From Chlamydia suis (GTDB lineage: Bacteria > Chlamydiota > Chlamydiia > Chlamydiales > Chlamydiaceae): DNA of 64,000 nucleotides. A model generated the notes under the pieces. That model searched no databases, was not told the DNA's origin, and was given only the letters and a program-made list of their open reading frames with translations. Positions 44,312 to 55,799 of the stretch are shown here, one piece after another. Made by a program: the position numbers and the translations under genes. The stretch spans positions 1,011,790-1,075,789 of the forward strand of contig NZ_LT821323.1 in NCBI RefSeq assembly GCF_900169085.1, read 5' to 3'. Every line of letters starts with the position of its first letter. Position 1 is the first letter of the stretch.

Positions 44312-45445
44312 TTATTCCTCTTTAGCTTCAGGCCAGGAAAGATCAAAGAAAGCTTGGCTAGCCTCTTCACATGTTTGGGCGAAAGAAGCTAAGTTTTCAG
44401 TGCTTGCTAAAATGTCTTCAGAGACTCGATCCGAAGGGTCTACAAAAGGATCTTCCAAGTACCATTTTAAAAACTGACAGCACCAGGGACCACAACTCAA
44501 TCCAGAACATTTTTGAAGGACTTCTTGTGTTGCAATGTGCACAGAAAATTTTTCATTTGTTTTGGAAGGGTAGATCTTGTTCAATTCATCGGCAAAAGCA
44601 GTAAGCTCTGCTTTCATAGCAGTTGGGGATTTCACGTAATTGTATAAGCTGTCGAAATATACTAATCTACGAGTTCTAAGATCCACAACTATAAGTACCC
44701 AGTGACTCGCGCCAACCGTTTGACTTATCCCCATTTGTTGCATGCACCGAAGGGTAGCATGGTGGGTTTTAGGGGTGGGGTGATACCATATGAATATTGG
44801 AAAGACCGTGGCGTTTTTTAAATGGCGTCGATAGTTATCCTCTAAACAAGAAATCGGGAGTCGTCCTTTAGGAGGCATGTTGTTTTCAACATTTTTTTTG
44901 TCTTCTAAAAGGGAGGAAATTTTTCGTTTAAAATTGAATATCGTAGCCGGAGGAAAGAGGTCCAAGGGGATAAGTTCTTTATGAAGGGTATGGAAATAGC
45001 ACAGGCATTTGAATATGGTCTCGTTATCCCAAGCAGGCACCAAAGTTTCAATGGTTTGACGGAGCATAGCATCCCTAAAAAGGTCCAAGGAAACCCTCTC
45101 CGAAATGGGAGTCCAAAGTGTTTCTTTCGTTGTTTGGATTTTGGGAGCCTTAGGACTTTTGGGGCGCTTTATGGTAATAGGAGGAGAGGGCGGGGTTAAG
45201 GGGATGGAGATAGTAGTTGTTTCAACAGGATAGCATCTCTGACAGCACCAAGGGAAAGACACTAACTTTGAAAAGGAATAAAAACAGAGAATCAGTCCTA
45301 AAGTAATTACGACAAGAAAGACTGCCAGGGCAACACGTGCGACTTTGTTTACAGAACATTGCCGAGTTTTAGGGGGAATCAGGGGTGATCTAGAAGAATT
45401 TTCGGGAGATAGTGTTTTTGTGGTTGGGGAGGTAGATGACAGCAT
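44312..45445 (-). CDS. ChlaDub-type deubiquitinase/deneddylase (middle, Dub1-like)
   Basis: 377 aa. The N-terminus is Ser/Thr/Pro-rich, then one membrane segment (about residues 38-57, VALAVFLVVITLGLILCF) and a Pro/Lys-rich linker (about 80-105, TPPSPPITIKRPKSPKAPK) reminiscent of the proline-rich region of C. trachomatis Dub1 (CT868), which binds host proteins. The triad is H248 (ASHWVLIVVDL), D265 (VYFDSLYNY) and C318 (LSCGPWCC). AAAGG lies 4 nt before the ATG. It is separated from the upstream Dub by 106 bases and followed by a terminator. Confidence 0.92.
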   Translation of the reverse strand: MLSSTSPTTKTLSPENSSRSPLIPPKTRQCSVNKVARVALAVFLVVITLGLILCFYSFSKLVSFPWCCQRCYPVETTTISIPLTPPSPPITIKRPKSPKAPKIQTTKETLWTPISERVSLDLFRDAMLRQTIETLVPAWDNETIFKCLCYFHTLHKELIPLDLFPPATIFNFKRKISSLLEDKKNVENNMPPKGRLPISCLEDNYRRHLKNATVFPIFIWYHPTPKTHHATLRCMQQMGISQTVGASHWVLIVVDLRTRRLVYFDSLYNYVKSPTAMKAELTAFADELNKIYPSKTNEKFSVHIATQEVLQKCSGLSCGPWCCQFLKWYLEDPFVDPSDRVSEDILASTENLASFAQTCEEASQAFFDLSWPEAKEE

Positions 45446-45551
45446 GGGCCTTTTATTGGATTAACCTTTAAAGAAAAGAAATATTTTAGGAGATATTCTG
45501 TTTTTGGAAATGAGGATTTTCAGAGTTTTTTTGAGGCTTAGAGGGCTGTAT

Positions 45552-46610
45552 TTAAGCTGTAGGCCAGGAGAGGTTTGTGTATTTTGTCATCTTCTCTTGG
45601 AAAGAAGAAAAAAGGGAGTGAAGCAGTATATGTTTATATTCTAGAGAGTCTGGAAGATTTTTCAGAATCTCGGTCTTAGGATCTTCCATGTACCATTTCA
45701 TATATTGACAGCACCACAGTCCGCAACACAAGCCCATTCCCGTTTGTAAAGGTTTTTCAACAATAACGCGCACATCAAAAGGAGTTTTATTATTTTTGCA
45801 TATTCCTAATGTGGCGAGATGTGACGCTAAATTTGTTATTTGGCGTTTCATCTCATCTCTTGAGGCAAGGTAAGTAGATAAGCTATCAAAATAGGTGATA
45901 AGCTGAGCATCTAAGTCTACGATAATCACCGTCCAGTGGCTGCTTCCCGGAGATCCTTGTGAGGCGCACTTTTGCATTTGTTCAAGCGTTTGTGCGTAGG
46001 TTGTAGGCTCTGGATCATACCAAAGTAGAAAAGGAAGGACGCGCGCCTGTCTGAGTAATCTGTGGTAATTCTTTGGGGAGCAGGTGAGTGGATGCGAAGC
46101 TTTAAGAGGACAGATGGGGGTTTTATCGGCATGCAGTTTGTTCTGCAGCGTATTACAAATTTCTTCCTGATAGTTGAAAATAGTTAACGGAGAGACGAGA
46201 CAGTCATCAGGGAGAAGCTTTGGATATTGATCATGTAATACGCACATAAATTGAAAGATTTGCGAGTTATCCAAAATAGGAAGATCGGATTTTAGGTAGG
46301 TTTGGAGCGCTACTCCGAGGGGGATAATATCTTTCCTAGAAAGGTCCTGTCCGTGGTTTTGAACAGCAATTTTTGTGGACTCGGGAATGGGTATAGGGAG
46401 TTTGGCTTTTTTGTTTACGCAGAAGCGATAATTCAATAAATCTGAAAAGCTATAAGCTATAAGAATTAGGCCTAAAGAGACAAGAATCAACAGAAGGGCA
46501 GCGATCACCCGTGTAATTTTCCCCAATGTTCCGCTCTGAGAAAATGGGGAAGATTGGGGAGAGCCAAGGATTGGAGGCTGGGAGTAAGGAGAGCTTGTAA
46601 TCTTATCCAT
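45552..46610 (-). CDS. ChlaDub-type deubiquitinase/deneddylase (first, extra copy)
   Basis: 352 aa from the ATG at 46610, which lies one base after the pmpE stop codon; the open frame 9 codons earlier would overlap pmpE. The N-terminus is Ser/Pro-rich (SSPYSQPPILGSPQSSPFSQ), then a membrane segment (about 34-54). The triad is H225 (SHWTVIIVDL), D242 (YFDSLSTY) and C296 (LCCGLWCC). The Pro linker is short. It is as divergent from the two other Dubs as they are from each other, so it is an old paralogue. Position suggests translation coupled to pmpE. Confidence 0.9.
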   Translation of the reverse strand: MDKITSSPYSQPPILGSPQSSPFSQSGTLGKITRVIAALLLILVSLGLILIAYSFSDLLNYRFCVNKKAKLPIPIPESTKIAVQNHGQDLSRKDIIPLGVALQTYLKSDLPILDNSQIFQFMCVLHDQYPKLLPDDCLVSPLTIFNYQEEICNTLQNKLHADKTPICPLKASHPLTCSPKNYHRLLRQARVLPFLLWYDPEPTTYAQTLEQMQKCASQGSPGSSHWTVIIVDLDAQLITYFDSLSTYLASRDEMKRQITNLASHLATLGICKNNKTPFDVRVIVEKPLQTGMGLCCGLWCCQYMKWYMEDPKTEILKNLPDSLEYKHILLHSLFSSFQEKMTKYTNLSWPTA

Positions 46611-46611
46611 G

Positions 46612-49494
46612 TTAGAAGCGTAGAGACATCTCTCCATTCAGATAATTGCAAAACGTTGAAGAAGAATAGAACCCGTGGTACTGGAGTTGCAGGGTCGCAA
46701 AGCGCAGAAGCTGTGTTTTTTGTGAAATTTTATATGCCATAGCGTGGCGGGATGAAGGGCTTCCTTGCCCAAACCAAGTTCCTTTACTTGCTAATAGCTG
46801 GGTAGAAATCTTAGGTTCTTGTCTATAAAGAACTGGTTGGTAGGCGAGTTCTACAGTCCAAGCCTGAGGTCTATGGCTTGCATTCATGAAGTTTCCTTTT
46901 ACTCCAATAGGAATCAGAACATTGACTAAAGGAGTTTTTGTGGCAAAGCTTCTGGGATAAGCTCCTTCTTCCGAGAAACTAGAAAGAGAGGAATAAATTC
47001 CGACAGCTCCTAAAAAAGGAGCAGTAAGAAGATTCGAGCTTCCGAAAGGTTTTAGAGGCAGATCAACAAAGACCGCTCCTCCTAGAGTTTGGCTTTGGAA
47101 ATTTCCTTGAGATAATAGGTCTTCTCCTTGGGTATAAAAGTGGTGACTGCTATGGTTCCCGTAACTATAAAGACCTATCAATTTTGTAAGCAAAAACCCT
47201 TCTTGTAGAGACAGGAGCATCTCTCCCTGGCAGGAGTAATTTTTAGATGAAACATAGTTTTTGGCATAACGTTCGTTAAGCTTGGTATAGGCTTGACTGA
47301 ATCGTAATGAGAAGGTATGTGTCTGCCCTGCAATCATTCCTGCTGAATATCCAGAGGTTCGCATATGAAATCCTGGATGATTTTTTCTAGGCTCTTGATA
47401 AACCATCATACCTAGCCCGCCTCCTGTGATGCCCCAGAAAGGACGATCAAGAAGCTCTTGTCCAGAGCTATTCTTTAAACTTTCTGTGGCAAGAAGCATA
47501 TTTCCCCACAAGGTATTCGCTATAAGGGGGCTTTTATGTTTAGGGCTAGGAACGTACCCAGCAGGGAGCCATGTTAATAACAAAGTTCGATGGAATCGAT
47601 TGGCTTTTTGGGGGTCCGTAACATTCGCTGGATTTGCGGGTGTTGGGTCTTCTACCTTTGCCCATCCCCAAGTCCAAAGTCCTTGCCATCCATAGTGAGG
47701 GACATTGACCCTGGAAAAATCCATGCTTTCAGATTGCATTTGATTATCACTTGCTTCGGAAATGGCAAGCATGGGTTGAGCAGATAAGGCATGGGAGAGG
47801 TCTGTTGACTCATAAGGAGAGTTTCCATTCTCATCTATTAGTGATAGCTTGGCTCCATTTAGTGAAAAGGTGGAGTTAGTATCTGCTGTATATGTTGTGT
47901 TATTTTGAGTGGGCTCTACCCATAACGTAGGAATCTCTGCTCCATCCTTTAGAATAGAGGGAAGATTTAATCCAATATGATTTAGTGTGACGGTGGCACC
48001 TGTGTTGCCGTTTTTATAGCTGCTAAGGACAGCACCATTTCCTAGGGCAACTATTCCTCCATTTTGCGTAAATTTGTTTACTGTAAGCTGAGCATGATCT
48101 TCAATACACAACAGGCCATTGCTGAGCGTAAGCGTGGCAGGCGTTTTCGTTTGTAGATTAATGGGAGAGAAGTCTGCAGAATTCACCGTGGCCCCAGAAA
48201 AAACAACTGCTCCAGTCTGAGAAGAGTCCTTATTGAAATCTACAGAGGCTCCAGCATTCGTAATTTGAATCGGATCATAGAAGATCAGATTTTGGTTTTG
48301 GCTAGCTCCTAGTTCTATCCCTCCGGAGGTGCTGTCAATAGTGAGAGCATTTCTTCTAGGAGGATTATTTGCGGTGCTGGTTCCATCGTTATTTGTTACA
48401 TTAGCAACGATATTATCATTGAAAATCACCGCACCATGGTCTGCAGAAATTTTAGAGGGCCCTGCTCCTGATATGTAAATAGCCCCTCCTTTATGATTAG
48501 CAATATTATGCATGAAATAAGTGGGGCCGTTGTCAACAAGGTTAATTAAAGGCGCATAAATAGCTCCCCCCCAATTTTTTGTAAGGTTTTCACAAAAAAA
48601 TATCCTACCGCTGTTACCAGTAATGTCTAGGCGTGTAGTTACCTTAATGGCTCCTCCATCTGGAGTTTCGTTGTTTTGAGTGTCCACGTTTTTAAAACAG
48701 CGGTTGTGGTAAAAAATAATATTTCCGCGATTTCCTGTTAAAGAGCAGGTTGGGGTGAATATCGCTCCCCCTGCACAGCACGCATTGTTGACAAAGAGCA
48801 AATCGCCATTATTTTTCTCAAAAGAATTACTAGTATTGGCGTAGATAGCTCCGCCCTTTCCTGCAGTCTTTGTTTGAATACAGATATTGTCCTTAAAGAG
48901 AAAACAGGATTGATTTTCTTTTACGCTGAAGGTATCTGCGCTGATCGCTCCACCTTTGACATAAGAAAAATTCTTAATGAATCCAACAACGCCAAGGTTG
49001 TGATTAATGAAAATATTGGTGGCGTTGATGGCTCCGCCCGCCCGTTCTATGTTGGATGCACTCTCGCTGTTTGTCCAGGTAAAAGCCCTAAAACAGGTGT
49101 TATTTTCGAAGATTACAGGGCCCACGGTATCAGATATTTCTACAGTAGGACGATTGGGATTTGTGTAGCCAATAACTCCGCCACTTTCCGGAGTGAGGTT
49201 TTTAAAAAAATAGATCCCTTCATTTTGGGTATCTAGAAAGCGCAAGTAATCGGTTACCGTGATAACAGCACCCTTATTAGGAGTCTTCTGTAAAGAGGTT
49301 AGAATGTATCTCAGGTTATCTAACTGACATTCGGTAAGGTTATGTGTATCTCCTATCAGGCTCGAACTAGAAGATAAACTCTCTAGCGTAGGGGCTGGAA
49401 CCGGGGTAGGAACTAGAAAGATCTGAGAAGGGATTTCTCGTGCAATTCCCAATAGGGAGCTTCCTATAAAAAAGAAAAAAGAAAGTTTTTTCAT
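46612..49494 (-). CDS. pmpE: Polymorphic outer membrane protein PmpE
   Basis: 960 aa autotransporter adhesin. It has a Sec signal ([18 protein letters not shown]), then a passenger rich in GGAI and FxxN repeats (for example [36 protein letters not shown]), a Pmp middle domain with the [14 protein letters not shown] motif (about residue 600), and a C-terminal beta barrel (about 690-960) ending in Phe (MSLRF). It is the second gene after pmpF with a 2-base gap. A C7 run at 48566-48572 codes for the NWGGAI motif. It is exposed on the elementary body and probably binds host cells. Confidence 0.95.
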   Translation of the reverse strand: MKKLSFFFFIGSSLLGIAREIPSQIFLVPTPVPAPTLESLSSSSSLIGDTHNLTECQLDNLRYILTSLQKTPNKGAVITVTDYLRFLDTQNEGIYFFKNLTPESGGVIGYTNPNRPTVEISDTVGPVIFENNTCFRAFTWTNSESASNIERAGGAINATNIFINHNLGVVGFIKNFSYVKGGAISADTFSVKENQSCFLFKDNICIQTKTAGKGGAIYANTSNSFEKNNGDLLFVNNACCAGGAIFTPTCSLTGNRGNIIFYHNRCFKNVDTQNNETPDGGAIKVTTRLDITGNSGRIFFCENLTKNWGGAIYAPLINLVDNGPTYFMHNIANHKGGAIYISGAGPSKISADHGAVIFNDNIVANVTNNDGTSTANNPPRRNALTIDSTSGGIELGASQNQNLIFYDPIQITNAGASVDFNKDSSQTGAVVFSGATVNSADFSPINLQTKTPATLTLSNGLLCIEDHAQLTVNKFTQNGGIVALGNGAVLSSYKNGNTGATVTLNHIGLNLPSILKDGAEIPTLWVEPTQNNTTYTADTNSTFSLNGAKLSLIDENGNSPYESTDLSHALSAQPMLAISEASDNQMQSESMDFSRVNVPHYGWQGLWTWGWAKVEDPTPANPANVTDPQKANRFHRTLLLTWLPAGYVPSPKHKSPLIANTLWGNMLLATESLKNSSGQELLDRPFWGITGGGLGMMVYQEPRKNHPGFHMRTSGYSAGMIAGQTHTFSLRFSQAYTKLNERYAKNYVSSKNYSCQGEMLLSLQEGFLLTKLIGLYSYGNHSSHHFYTQGEDLLSQGNFQSQTLGGAVFVDLPLKPFGSSNLLTAPFLGAVGIYSSLSSFSEEGAYPRSFATKTPLVNVLIPIGVKGNFMNASHRPQAWTVELAYQPVLYRQEPKISTQLLASKGTWFGQGSPSSRHAMAYKISQKTQLLRFATLQLQYHGFYSSSTFCNYLNGEMSLRF

Positions 49495-49496
49495 AG

Positions 49497-52400
49497 TTAA
49501 AAGACCAGCGCTCCTCCGGCATTGATATAGTGTGAGACAGTAGAAGTAGCCACCTCTGCCTGATAGTTAGCAAATAGTTTAAGATAAGAGAATTTGAGGG
49601 AATGAGACCCTCTCCCATAAAAGGAGTGTTTCGCTAAAGGAGTATTCGTTGTCACCCAAGTGCCATTGTTTTTGATTAACATGGTATTCAAGAGAGGCCG
49701 TTTCCAGTAAAGCGTTGGCTGGTATGCTACCTCCAGTTCCCAGGCAATCGCGGGCCATTTATTGGAAGAAAGGCTTCCTTTAATTCCTATTGGAGAAACA
49801 ACAGCAGTGTGCGCTTGCTCTAAAGAAAATAACCTAGCTAGGTCTCCGGTCTCCTGGATAGAAGCTGGCTCTGTTCTAGATATTAGAGCTTGAATGAACG
49901 GAGTTAACATAATCGAACGAAGAGGCATGCGATCGCGTAGTTCACAGCGTAAAGAGCCTCCTAGAGTTGTGGAGTGAAAATTCCCCTTAGAAGATTTTTT
50001 TGTTCCATAAAAGCTACGCATTTTATGGGATCCATAGTTGCAAGCTGCGGCTCCAATAAGAGCAACACGATCAAATATTGGATGTTCAAAACATAGAGCA
50101 GAAAGATAGTAACGGGAAGAGATTGTATTCTTAGTAATCTTTTCTTTCATTGTGTCGGAAGATTGAGAAAAGGCTAGTAAAAACTTATGTCCATGAGCTC
50201 CCGACACCTGGGAAGATAAGACGTATCCTTTTGATGCAGAAGAGTATCCGTGATAATCTAAACGTTTCAGCTGTTTAGTGAATAGCGTAGATGCGGATCC
50301 TTGTAAAGCAAACCAGGAGTTATCTGGTAATAACGAACGTAGGCATGTGGTTGTATTTCTTCCTGAGTGCACTAAGTTATTGGCAACGAGATCTCCTCTA
50401 CGAGCAGGATCTGGGATATATCCGACAGGAGCCCAGTTAACAGTCAGAGTATGGCGGGTGATTGTTACCTCAGGAGAGTTAGTGGTAGCTCCACCTCCGG
50501 CGGAAGCCTTAGTAAAAGGAACTTTAGCAGTTATCGTGCTGCTAGGATCGAAGGTCTCACTAGTTTTTTTCTGATCGGCAATAGATGTAGCAGATGCAAG
50601 TGATGTGGGATTGTTGCTAAGAGTGACCTTATAAGTGGTCGTTATCCATGCAGGAGTCCAAAGTCCCTGATATCCGTAGTGTGGGGGGGAGTATAACGAG
50701 GTATTGAGAGTATTTTTCCAATCAGCTCCTAATTGGCCATCATTAGTTGTTTCTATGGATAAGATGGGTTGTTCCGACTTTCCTCTAGAGAGATCGATGC
50801 TGTCGTAGACAGATTCATAATTTTCGTCCACAAGAGAGAGGCTACCGCCAAATGTGATCATTTGAGTGGCTATATTGGCTGTACTTGATGGCGTTTGATT
50901 TGCGTTAGTGTTTGTGGTCATATCCTGCGGATTGACACGAATACGTGGTGGATTATTTGGTGCATTGAGGATAGCGGGTAGGATGACCCCCAGGTTGGTA
51001 ATATTGAGAGTCCCTCCTTTTCCAACCGTTAGGGTAGCTCCATCTCCTAGAGCAAGAAGGCTTGTTTTTTCTTGAGTAAAGGGGACATTGAATATTTCGA
51101 ATTCGGCATCAGATTCTATAGCTAGAGTTCCAAACTTTAAAGTGGTAGGAGACTCTTTAATATAATTGCTTTCTTTCCCCAGTAGATATCTTATATCGCT
51201 AGATAATTGTTTATAGGAGAATACAACGGATCCAGAGAACTCTTCGGAAGGATTGAAGGTAACGGTGTGAGGACTGTTTGCTGGGGCGGTGCTTGCTTTT
51301 AGTACGCGTTCCCACTGAAAAAGATCGTAGAAATAGATATGAGTGTCTTTTTTAGCGCCGATGGACAACGTATAAGGATTGTTTAGGTTGCCCTCTTCAA
51401 TGTGGAAGATTTTCCGAAGACCTAGAGTAGCGTAGTCAACTGGAAATAAGGTGTTGTTGTTAAAGACAATATCCCCTGAACCAGAATGAATGTAGTTTGT
51501 TGCGCCTCTTGTTTTCGATAGGTTGATAGCAGCTCCCCAGGCAGCAGAGTTATTGAGAAAGTAGATGGGACCATTTTCTTGGATGTTAAGATTGTTACAA
51601 TCAATAGCTCCTCCTACGTGTGTAGCAGAGTTGCTGTCGAAATAGATGGGCCCTGTATTATTTTGTAAATAAAATTCTTGGGGCGTCTGAATGGCTCCGC
51701 CGTTCCCTTTAGGAGTGTTATTATGCCACCCTATAGCGCTGTTGTTGGAAAAAACGATTTTCCCAGTATTATTATTAATGGAACATTCTGTAGCAGATTG
51801 AACGGCCCCTCCCTTCCCAGCTTGGTTATAATTAAAGACTATAGGCCCATAATTATGAGCGATCCAACAGCCGCTGCTTCTGCTGCAAATAGCGCCTCCT
51901 CTGGCGAACTCTTGAGCATCGGTAGTGGGTATATGATCTAGTGTATGGTTGCCTTCGAATAAGATGCTGGAGGTAGTTTTGTTAATAGATACTCGATGGT
52001 CGGCACAGATAGCTCCTCCGCAGTCTCCGGATATGTTGTTGACAAAGGAGAGGCTTCGGTTATTGATGAAGTCGGCAATTGTGGAGTAGGTAGCTCCTCC
52101 GCGGTTTTGTTCATTCGCGCTCACACCTGTGTATTGAGCTCCAGCCGAAGTGTTGTTATAAAAAAGAACATCCTGATTCTGAGTAAACGTAATAGGGCCT
52201 TGGGCATGAATGGCTCCTCCGCCTCTATGATGCGTACAGTAGTTGTTACAGAAAAATAGATTGGCATTACCAGTAGCTGTGAAGGAGTTCATGGCTATAT
52301 TAAAAGCTCCTGCAGAGCTTGTGGTGCTCATAGCATTAGAAAAGACCTGAGTTTGAGTGTTGCCTGAGATCGCGCAGGCTCCGCGTCCGTCAGCTTGTAT

Positions 52401-52583
52401 AGAAGAGAACTCAATATTTTGTGCTGTAATGAAAGAAGGGAGATCTGGGATGAATGTAATATTTCTTCCAGCAAAAGTAAAAGTCTGAAAATGACTAGGA
52501 TCGGTTTCGTTGGCGTGGAGGAGAGAAAGAGCCGAGAGGATAAAAGGAATATAAGCGAGGGATAGAGAGGTTCTTCTGGTCAT
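49497..52583 (-). CDS. pmpF: Polymorphic outer membrane protein PmpF
   Basis: 1028 aa. The N-terminus [25 protein letters not shown] is a signal peptide. The passenger carries numerous GGAI and FxxN motifs ([37 protein letters not shown]), then the [15 protein letters not shown] motif (about residue 640) and the barrel ending in GGALVF. The gene is divergent from pmpG with a 168-base gap. The first gene of a minus-strand string pmpF-pmpE-dub, it determines their expression unless internal promoters exist. A G7 run (50693-50699, C7 in coding sense) lies in the SPPHYG coding region. Confidence 0.95.
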   Translation of the reverse strand: MTRRTSLSLAYIPFILSALSLLHANETDPSHFQTFTFAGRNITFIPDLPSFITAQNIEFSSIQADGRGACAISGNTQTQVFSNAMSTTSSAGAFNIAMNSFTATGNANLFFCNNYCTHHRGGGAIHAQGPITFTQNQDVLFYNNTSAGAQYTGVSANEQNRGGATYSTIADFINNRSLSFVNNISGDCGGAICADHRVSINKTTSSILFEGNHTLDHIPTTDAQEFARGGAICSRSSGCWIAHNYGPIVFNYNQAGKGGAVQSATECSINNNTGKIVFSNNSAIGWHNNTPKGNGGAIQTPQEFYLQNNTGPIYFDSNSATHVGGAIDCNNLNIQENGPIYFLNNSAAWGAAINLSKTRGATNYIHSGSGDIVFNNNTLFPVDYATLGLRKIFHIEEGNLNNPYTLSIGAKKDTHIYFYDLFQWERVLKASTAPANSPHTVTFNPSEEFSGSVVFSYKQLSSDIRYLLGKESNYIKESPTTLKFGTLAIESDAEFEIFNVPFTQEKTSLLALGDGATLTVGKGGTLNITNLGVILPAILNAPNNPPRIRVNPQDMTTNTNANQTPSSTANIATQMITFGGSLSLVDENYESVYDSIDLSRGKSEQPILSIETTNDGQLGADWKNTLNTSLYSPPHYGYQGLWTPAWITTTYKVTLSNNPTSLASATSIADQKKTSETFDPSSTITAKVPFTKASAGGGATTNSPEVTITRHTLTVNWAPVGYIPDPARRGDLVANNLVHSGRNTTTCLRSLLPDNSWFALQGSASTLFTKQLKRLDYHGYSSASKGYVLSSQVSGAHGHKFLLAFSQSSDTMKEKITKNTISSRYYLSALCFEHPIFDRVALIGAAACNYGSHKMRSFYGTKKSSKGNFHSTTLGGSLRCELRDRMPLRSIMLTPFIQALISRTEPASIQETGDLARLFSLEQAHTAVVSPIGIKGSLSSNKWPAIAWELEVAYQPTLYWKRPLLNTMLIKNNGTWVTTNTPLAKHSFYGRGSHSLKFSYLKLFANYQAEVATSTVSHYINAGGALVF

Positions 52584-52751
52584 TGCTAAGAAATTTGATG
52601 TTATTCTTAGTCTGCAGATAGTGTAATTATCGGATTTTGTAAAGCGAGGATTTTAGCTCTTCAGCATCAAGAAAAAAAGGCGCTTATTGATGTTTATTTA
52701 TAATTTTTCTATGAAGCGAAGTAATTTATCTTATCTTTCATCTATCGTGTG

Positions 52752-55700
52752 ATGCAAACGCCCTTTCATAAGTTCTTTCTTTCAATAATTCTATCTTACT
52801 CCATTTGCTGCTCCCTGGAAGGGCATGCAGCAGATATCACGGTTCCTCAAGGGATTTATGATGGGGAGACGTTAACAGCGCCATTTCCCTATACCGTAAT
52901 AGGAGATCCTCGTGGAACGACGGTTGTTCCTGCGGGGAATTTAATTCTGAAAAACTTAGACAATTCCATTGCAGCGTTGCCTTTAAGTTGTTTCGGAAAT
53001 TTAGCGGGAAATTTTACTATTGATGGAAACGGCTACTCCTTGACTTTTGAGAATATTCGAACAGCCACAAATGGAGCAGCGCTAAGTAATAGTGCCGCCG
53101 GCTCCGGATTGTTTATCGTTCAAGATTTTGATGAGCTGCTTTTTTCGAATTGTAATTCGCTGCTTTCAGCACTGCCTCAAGCTGGGAACCAGCAAACAAC
53201 GCCAACTCCTTCTAGTGGGACTATTTATTCTAAATCGGATCTTATTTTAAAAAATATTCAGAATTTTTCGTTTTATAGCAATTTAGTTTCCGGGGACGGT
53301 GGAGCTATAGATGCTCAAAGTTTGACGATTCAAGGAGTAAAAAAACTTTGTGTGTTTCAAGAAAATACCGCTCAGTCTGATGGGGGAGCTTGTCAGGTAA
53401 CCAAAAACTTTTTAGCTACAGATAATCCTGCTCCAGTTGCTTTCGTCGGTAATGTTGCGGGAATAAAGGGGGGAGGGGTTGCTGCTGTCAAAGATGGTCA
53501 GAATGGGCAGGCGCCTGGTCAAGGAACGACAGATTTATCAGTAAGTTTTTCGAAAAATACTGCGGTGGAATTCGATGGAAATGTTGCTCGGATTGGGGGA
53601 GGAATCTACTCGGATGGATCGATTTCCTTTCTAGAGAATGCTAAGACTGTTTTCCTGAATAATGAGGCTTCCCCTGTTTATATTGATCCTTCGCAGCCTC
53701 AAGGGGGTGGAGCAGGGCAGGCGCCTGCTGACAAAGATCATTATGGAAATGGGGGAGCCATTTTCTGTAAGAATGGTGCTCAGCCGCAGGGGGGAACAGC
53801 TGCCTCTGGAGAGGTCTCCTTTAAAGGAGAGGGGATGGTATTCTTCAGTAAAAATGTCGCCGCTGGCAAAGGCGGAGCTATTTATGCCAAAAAACTCTCC
53901 ATTTCTGACTGTGGTCCAGTGCAGTTTATCGGAAATATTGCGAATGACGGGGGAGCGATTTATTTAGAAGCTTCTGGAGAACTGAGTCTATCTGCTGATC
54001 GTGGGGATATTATTTTTGACGCGAATTTAAAGAGAACCGCTCAGCAGGGTGCGGCTACTGTGAATGACGTACAGGTGGCATCGAATGCGATCTCTATGGC
54101 TACCGGAGGAAAAGTCGCTATATTAAGGGCTAGCGAGGGGCATCAAATTCTTTTTAATGACCCGATTGTTATGGCTAACGGGCAACAGCAACTGCAACCC
54201 CCCCTTAAGGTAAACGAAGGCGAAGGGTATTCGGGGGATATTGTTTTTGCTAAAGGGGAAAGTGTTTTGTACTCGGATATTGAGTTGACCCAAGGAAAGA
54301 TTCTTCTCCGAGACAAAGCAAAGTTGTTAGTCCGCTCCCTGGACCAGACGGGAGGGGTTGTGTATATGGAAGCGGGAACGACTCTGGATTTTGTTAATGG
54401 AGCGCAACAGCAGCAGCCTGCTAAGCCGATATCTCTTACCAATTTACACTTATCTCTGGCTTCTTTGTTAGAGAGTAGTGGAGTGACAAATCCTCCCGCG
54501 GCTCCAACCTCTACTCCAGCTGTAATAGGAAATACTAATAATGGCTCCGTGACAATCGCTGGTCCGATTTTTTTTGAAGATTTAGATAACACCTCTTATG
54601 ACAAATATGAGTGGTTAGGAGCAAATCGGACTCTTGATGTACTTAAATTACAGGTGGGTACTCAGCCTCCAGCAAATACTCCTGCCGCCCTGACCTTAGG
54701 GAGCGAAAATCCTCAGTACGGTTATCAAGGGAAGTGGGAGCTTCGATGGGAGCAGGATCCTGCTGCTCAACCTCCACAAAATAGCTATACTTTGAAAGCA
54801 ACCTGGACTAAAACGGGATATAATCCAGGACCTGAGCGAGTAGCTTCCCTGGTCCCTAATAGTCTTTGGGGGTCCATTTTTGATGTGCGTTCCGCGCATT
54901 CTGCGATTCAGGCGAGTATAGATGGAAGAGCTTATTGCCGAGGGTTATGGATTTCTGGTATTTCGAACTTTTTCTACCATGACCGGGATGCTTTAGGTCA
55001 GGGATATCGGCATATTAGTGGTGGATATGCAATCGGAGCCAACTCGTATTTCGGGTCATCTATGTTTGGAGTGGCTTTTTCGGAAATGTTTGGAAGATCC
55101 AAGGATTATGTGGTGTGTAGGTCTAATGACCACGCCTGTATAGGAACAGTGTATCTATCGACTAAAAAAGCTTTGTGTGGATCCTGCGTGTTCGGGGAAA
55201 CATTTATGCGTGCGAGTTATGGTTTCGGAAATCAGCATATGAAAACTTCTTATACATTTGCTGAAGAGAATGATGTGCGCTGGGATAATAACTGTCTAGT
55301 CGGAGAGATTGGAGCAGGACTTCCTATTGTGATTGCCCCATCCAAACTTTATTTGAATGAGTTACATCCCTTTGTGCAAGCAGAGTTTGCTTACGCAGAC
55401 CATGAATCTTTTACAGAAGAAGGCGATCAAGCCCGGGAGTTTAAGAGTGGGCATCTTATGAATCTCACCATTCCTGTTGGAGTGAAATTCGATCGATGTT
55501 CTAGTAAACACCCGAATAAGTATAGCTTTATGGGAGCGTATATCTGTGATGCTTATCGATCCATCTCTGGAACGAAGACCACTCTCCTATCTCATCAAGA
55601 GAGCTGGACGACGGATGCTTTCCATTTGGGAAGACATGGAGCTATGGTCAGGGGATCTATGTATGCGTCTCTGACGAATAATATAGAAGTATATGGTCAC

Positions 55701-55769
55701 GGAAGATATGAATACCGCAATGCTTCTCGGGGGTATGGTTTGAGTGTGGGCAGTAAAGTCCGATTCTAA
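52752..55769 (+). CDS. pmpG: Polymorphic outer membrane protein PmpG
   Basis: 1005 aa from the ATG at 52752; a GTG just before it would add one residue. The N-terminus MQTPFHKFFLSIILSYSICC is a signal peptide. The passenger has GGAI/FxxN repeats ([40 protein letters not shown]), a Pro/Gln/Gly-rich low-complexity insertion (about residues 315-345), the NPQYGYQGKW motif, and the beta barrel ending in VRF. The low-complexity linkers (QQQLQPPLK, QQQQPAKP, TPPANTPAA) are sites of length variation in the family. It precedes pmpH by 30 bases. Confidence 0.95.
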   Translation: MQTPFHKFFLSIILSYSICCSLEGHAADITVPQGIYDGETLTAPFPYTVIGDPRGTTVVPAGNLILKNLDNSIAALPLSCFGNLAGNFTIDGNGYSLTFENIRTATNGAALSNSAAGSGLFIVQDFDELLFSNCNSLLSALPQAGNQQTTPTPSSGTIYSKSDLILKNIQNFSFYSNLVSGDGGAIDAQSLTIQGVKKLCVFQENTAQSDGGACQVTKNFLATDNPAPVAFVGNVAGIKGGGVAAVKDGQNGQAPGQGTTDLSVSFSKNTAVEFDGNVARIGGGIYSDGSISFLENAKTVFLNNEASPVYIDPSQPQGGGAGQAPADKDHYGNGGAIFCKNGAQPQGGTAASGEVSFKGEGMVFFSKNVAAGKGGAIYAKKLSISDCGPVQFIGNIANDGGAIYLEASGELSLSADRGDIIFDANLKRTAQQGAATVNDVQVASNAISMATGGKVAILRASEGHQILFNDPIVMANGQQQLQPPLKVNEGEGYSGDIVFAKGESVLYSDIELTQGKILLRDKAKLLVRSLDQTGGVVYMEAGTTLDFVNGAQQQQPAKPISLTNLHLSLASLLESSGVTNPPAAPTSTPAVIGNTNNGSVTIAGPIFFEDLDNTSYDKYEWLGANRTLDVLKLQVGTQPPANTPAALTLGSENPQYGYQGKWELRWEQDPAAQPPQNSYTLKATWTKTGYNPGPERVASLVPNSLWGSIFDVRSAHSAIQASIDGRAYCRGLWISGISNFFYHDRDALGQGYRHISGGYAIGANSYFGSSMFGVAFSEMFGRSKDYVVCRSNDHACIGTVYLSTKKALCGSCVFGETFMRASYGFGNQHMKTSYTFAEENDVRWDNNCLVGEIGAGLPIVIAPSKLYLNELHPFVQAEFAYADHESFTEEGDQAREFKSGHLMNLTIPVGVKFDRCSSKHPNKYSFMGAYICDAYRSISGTKTTLLSHQESWTTDAFHLGRHGAMVRGSMYASLTNNIEVYGHGRYEYRNASRGYGLSVGSKVRF

Positions 55770-55799
55770 AAATATTGGTTAGATAGTTAAGTGTTAGTA

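Noticed and set aside
52690..52705. TATAAT between pmpF and pmpG as promoter -10
   Set aside because: No -35 element at a fitting distance on the plus strand, and on the minus strand the match is only partial.
53662..53967. Second open frame inside pmpG
   Set aside because: It arises from the GC-rich repeat composition of the gene; no ribosome site or family match.
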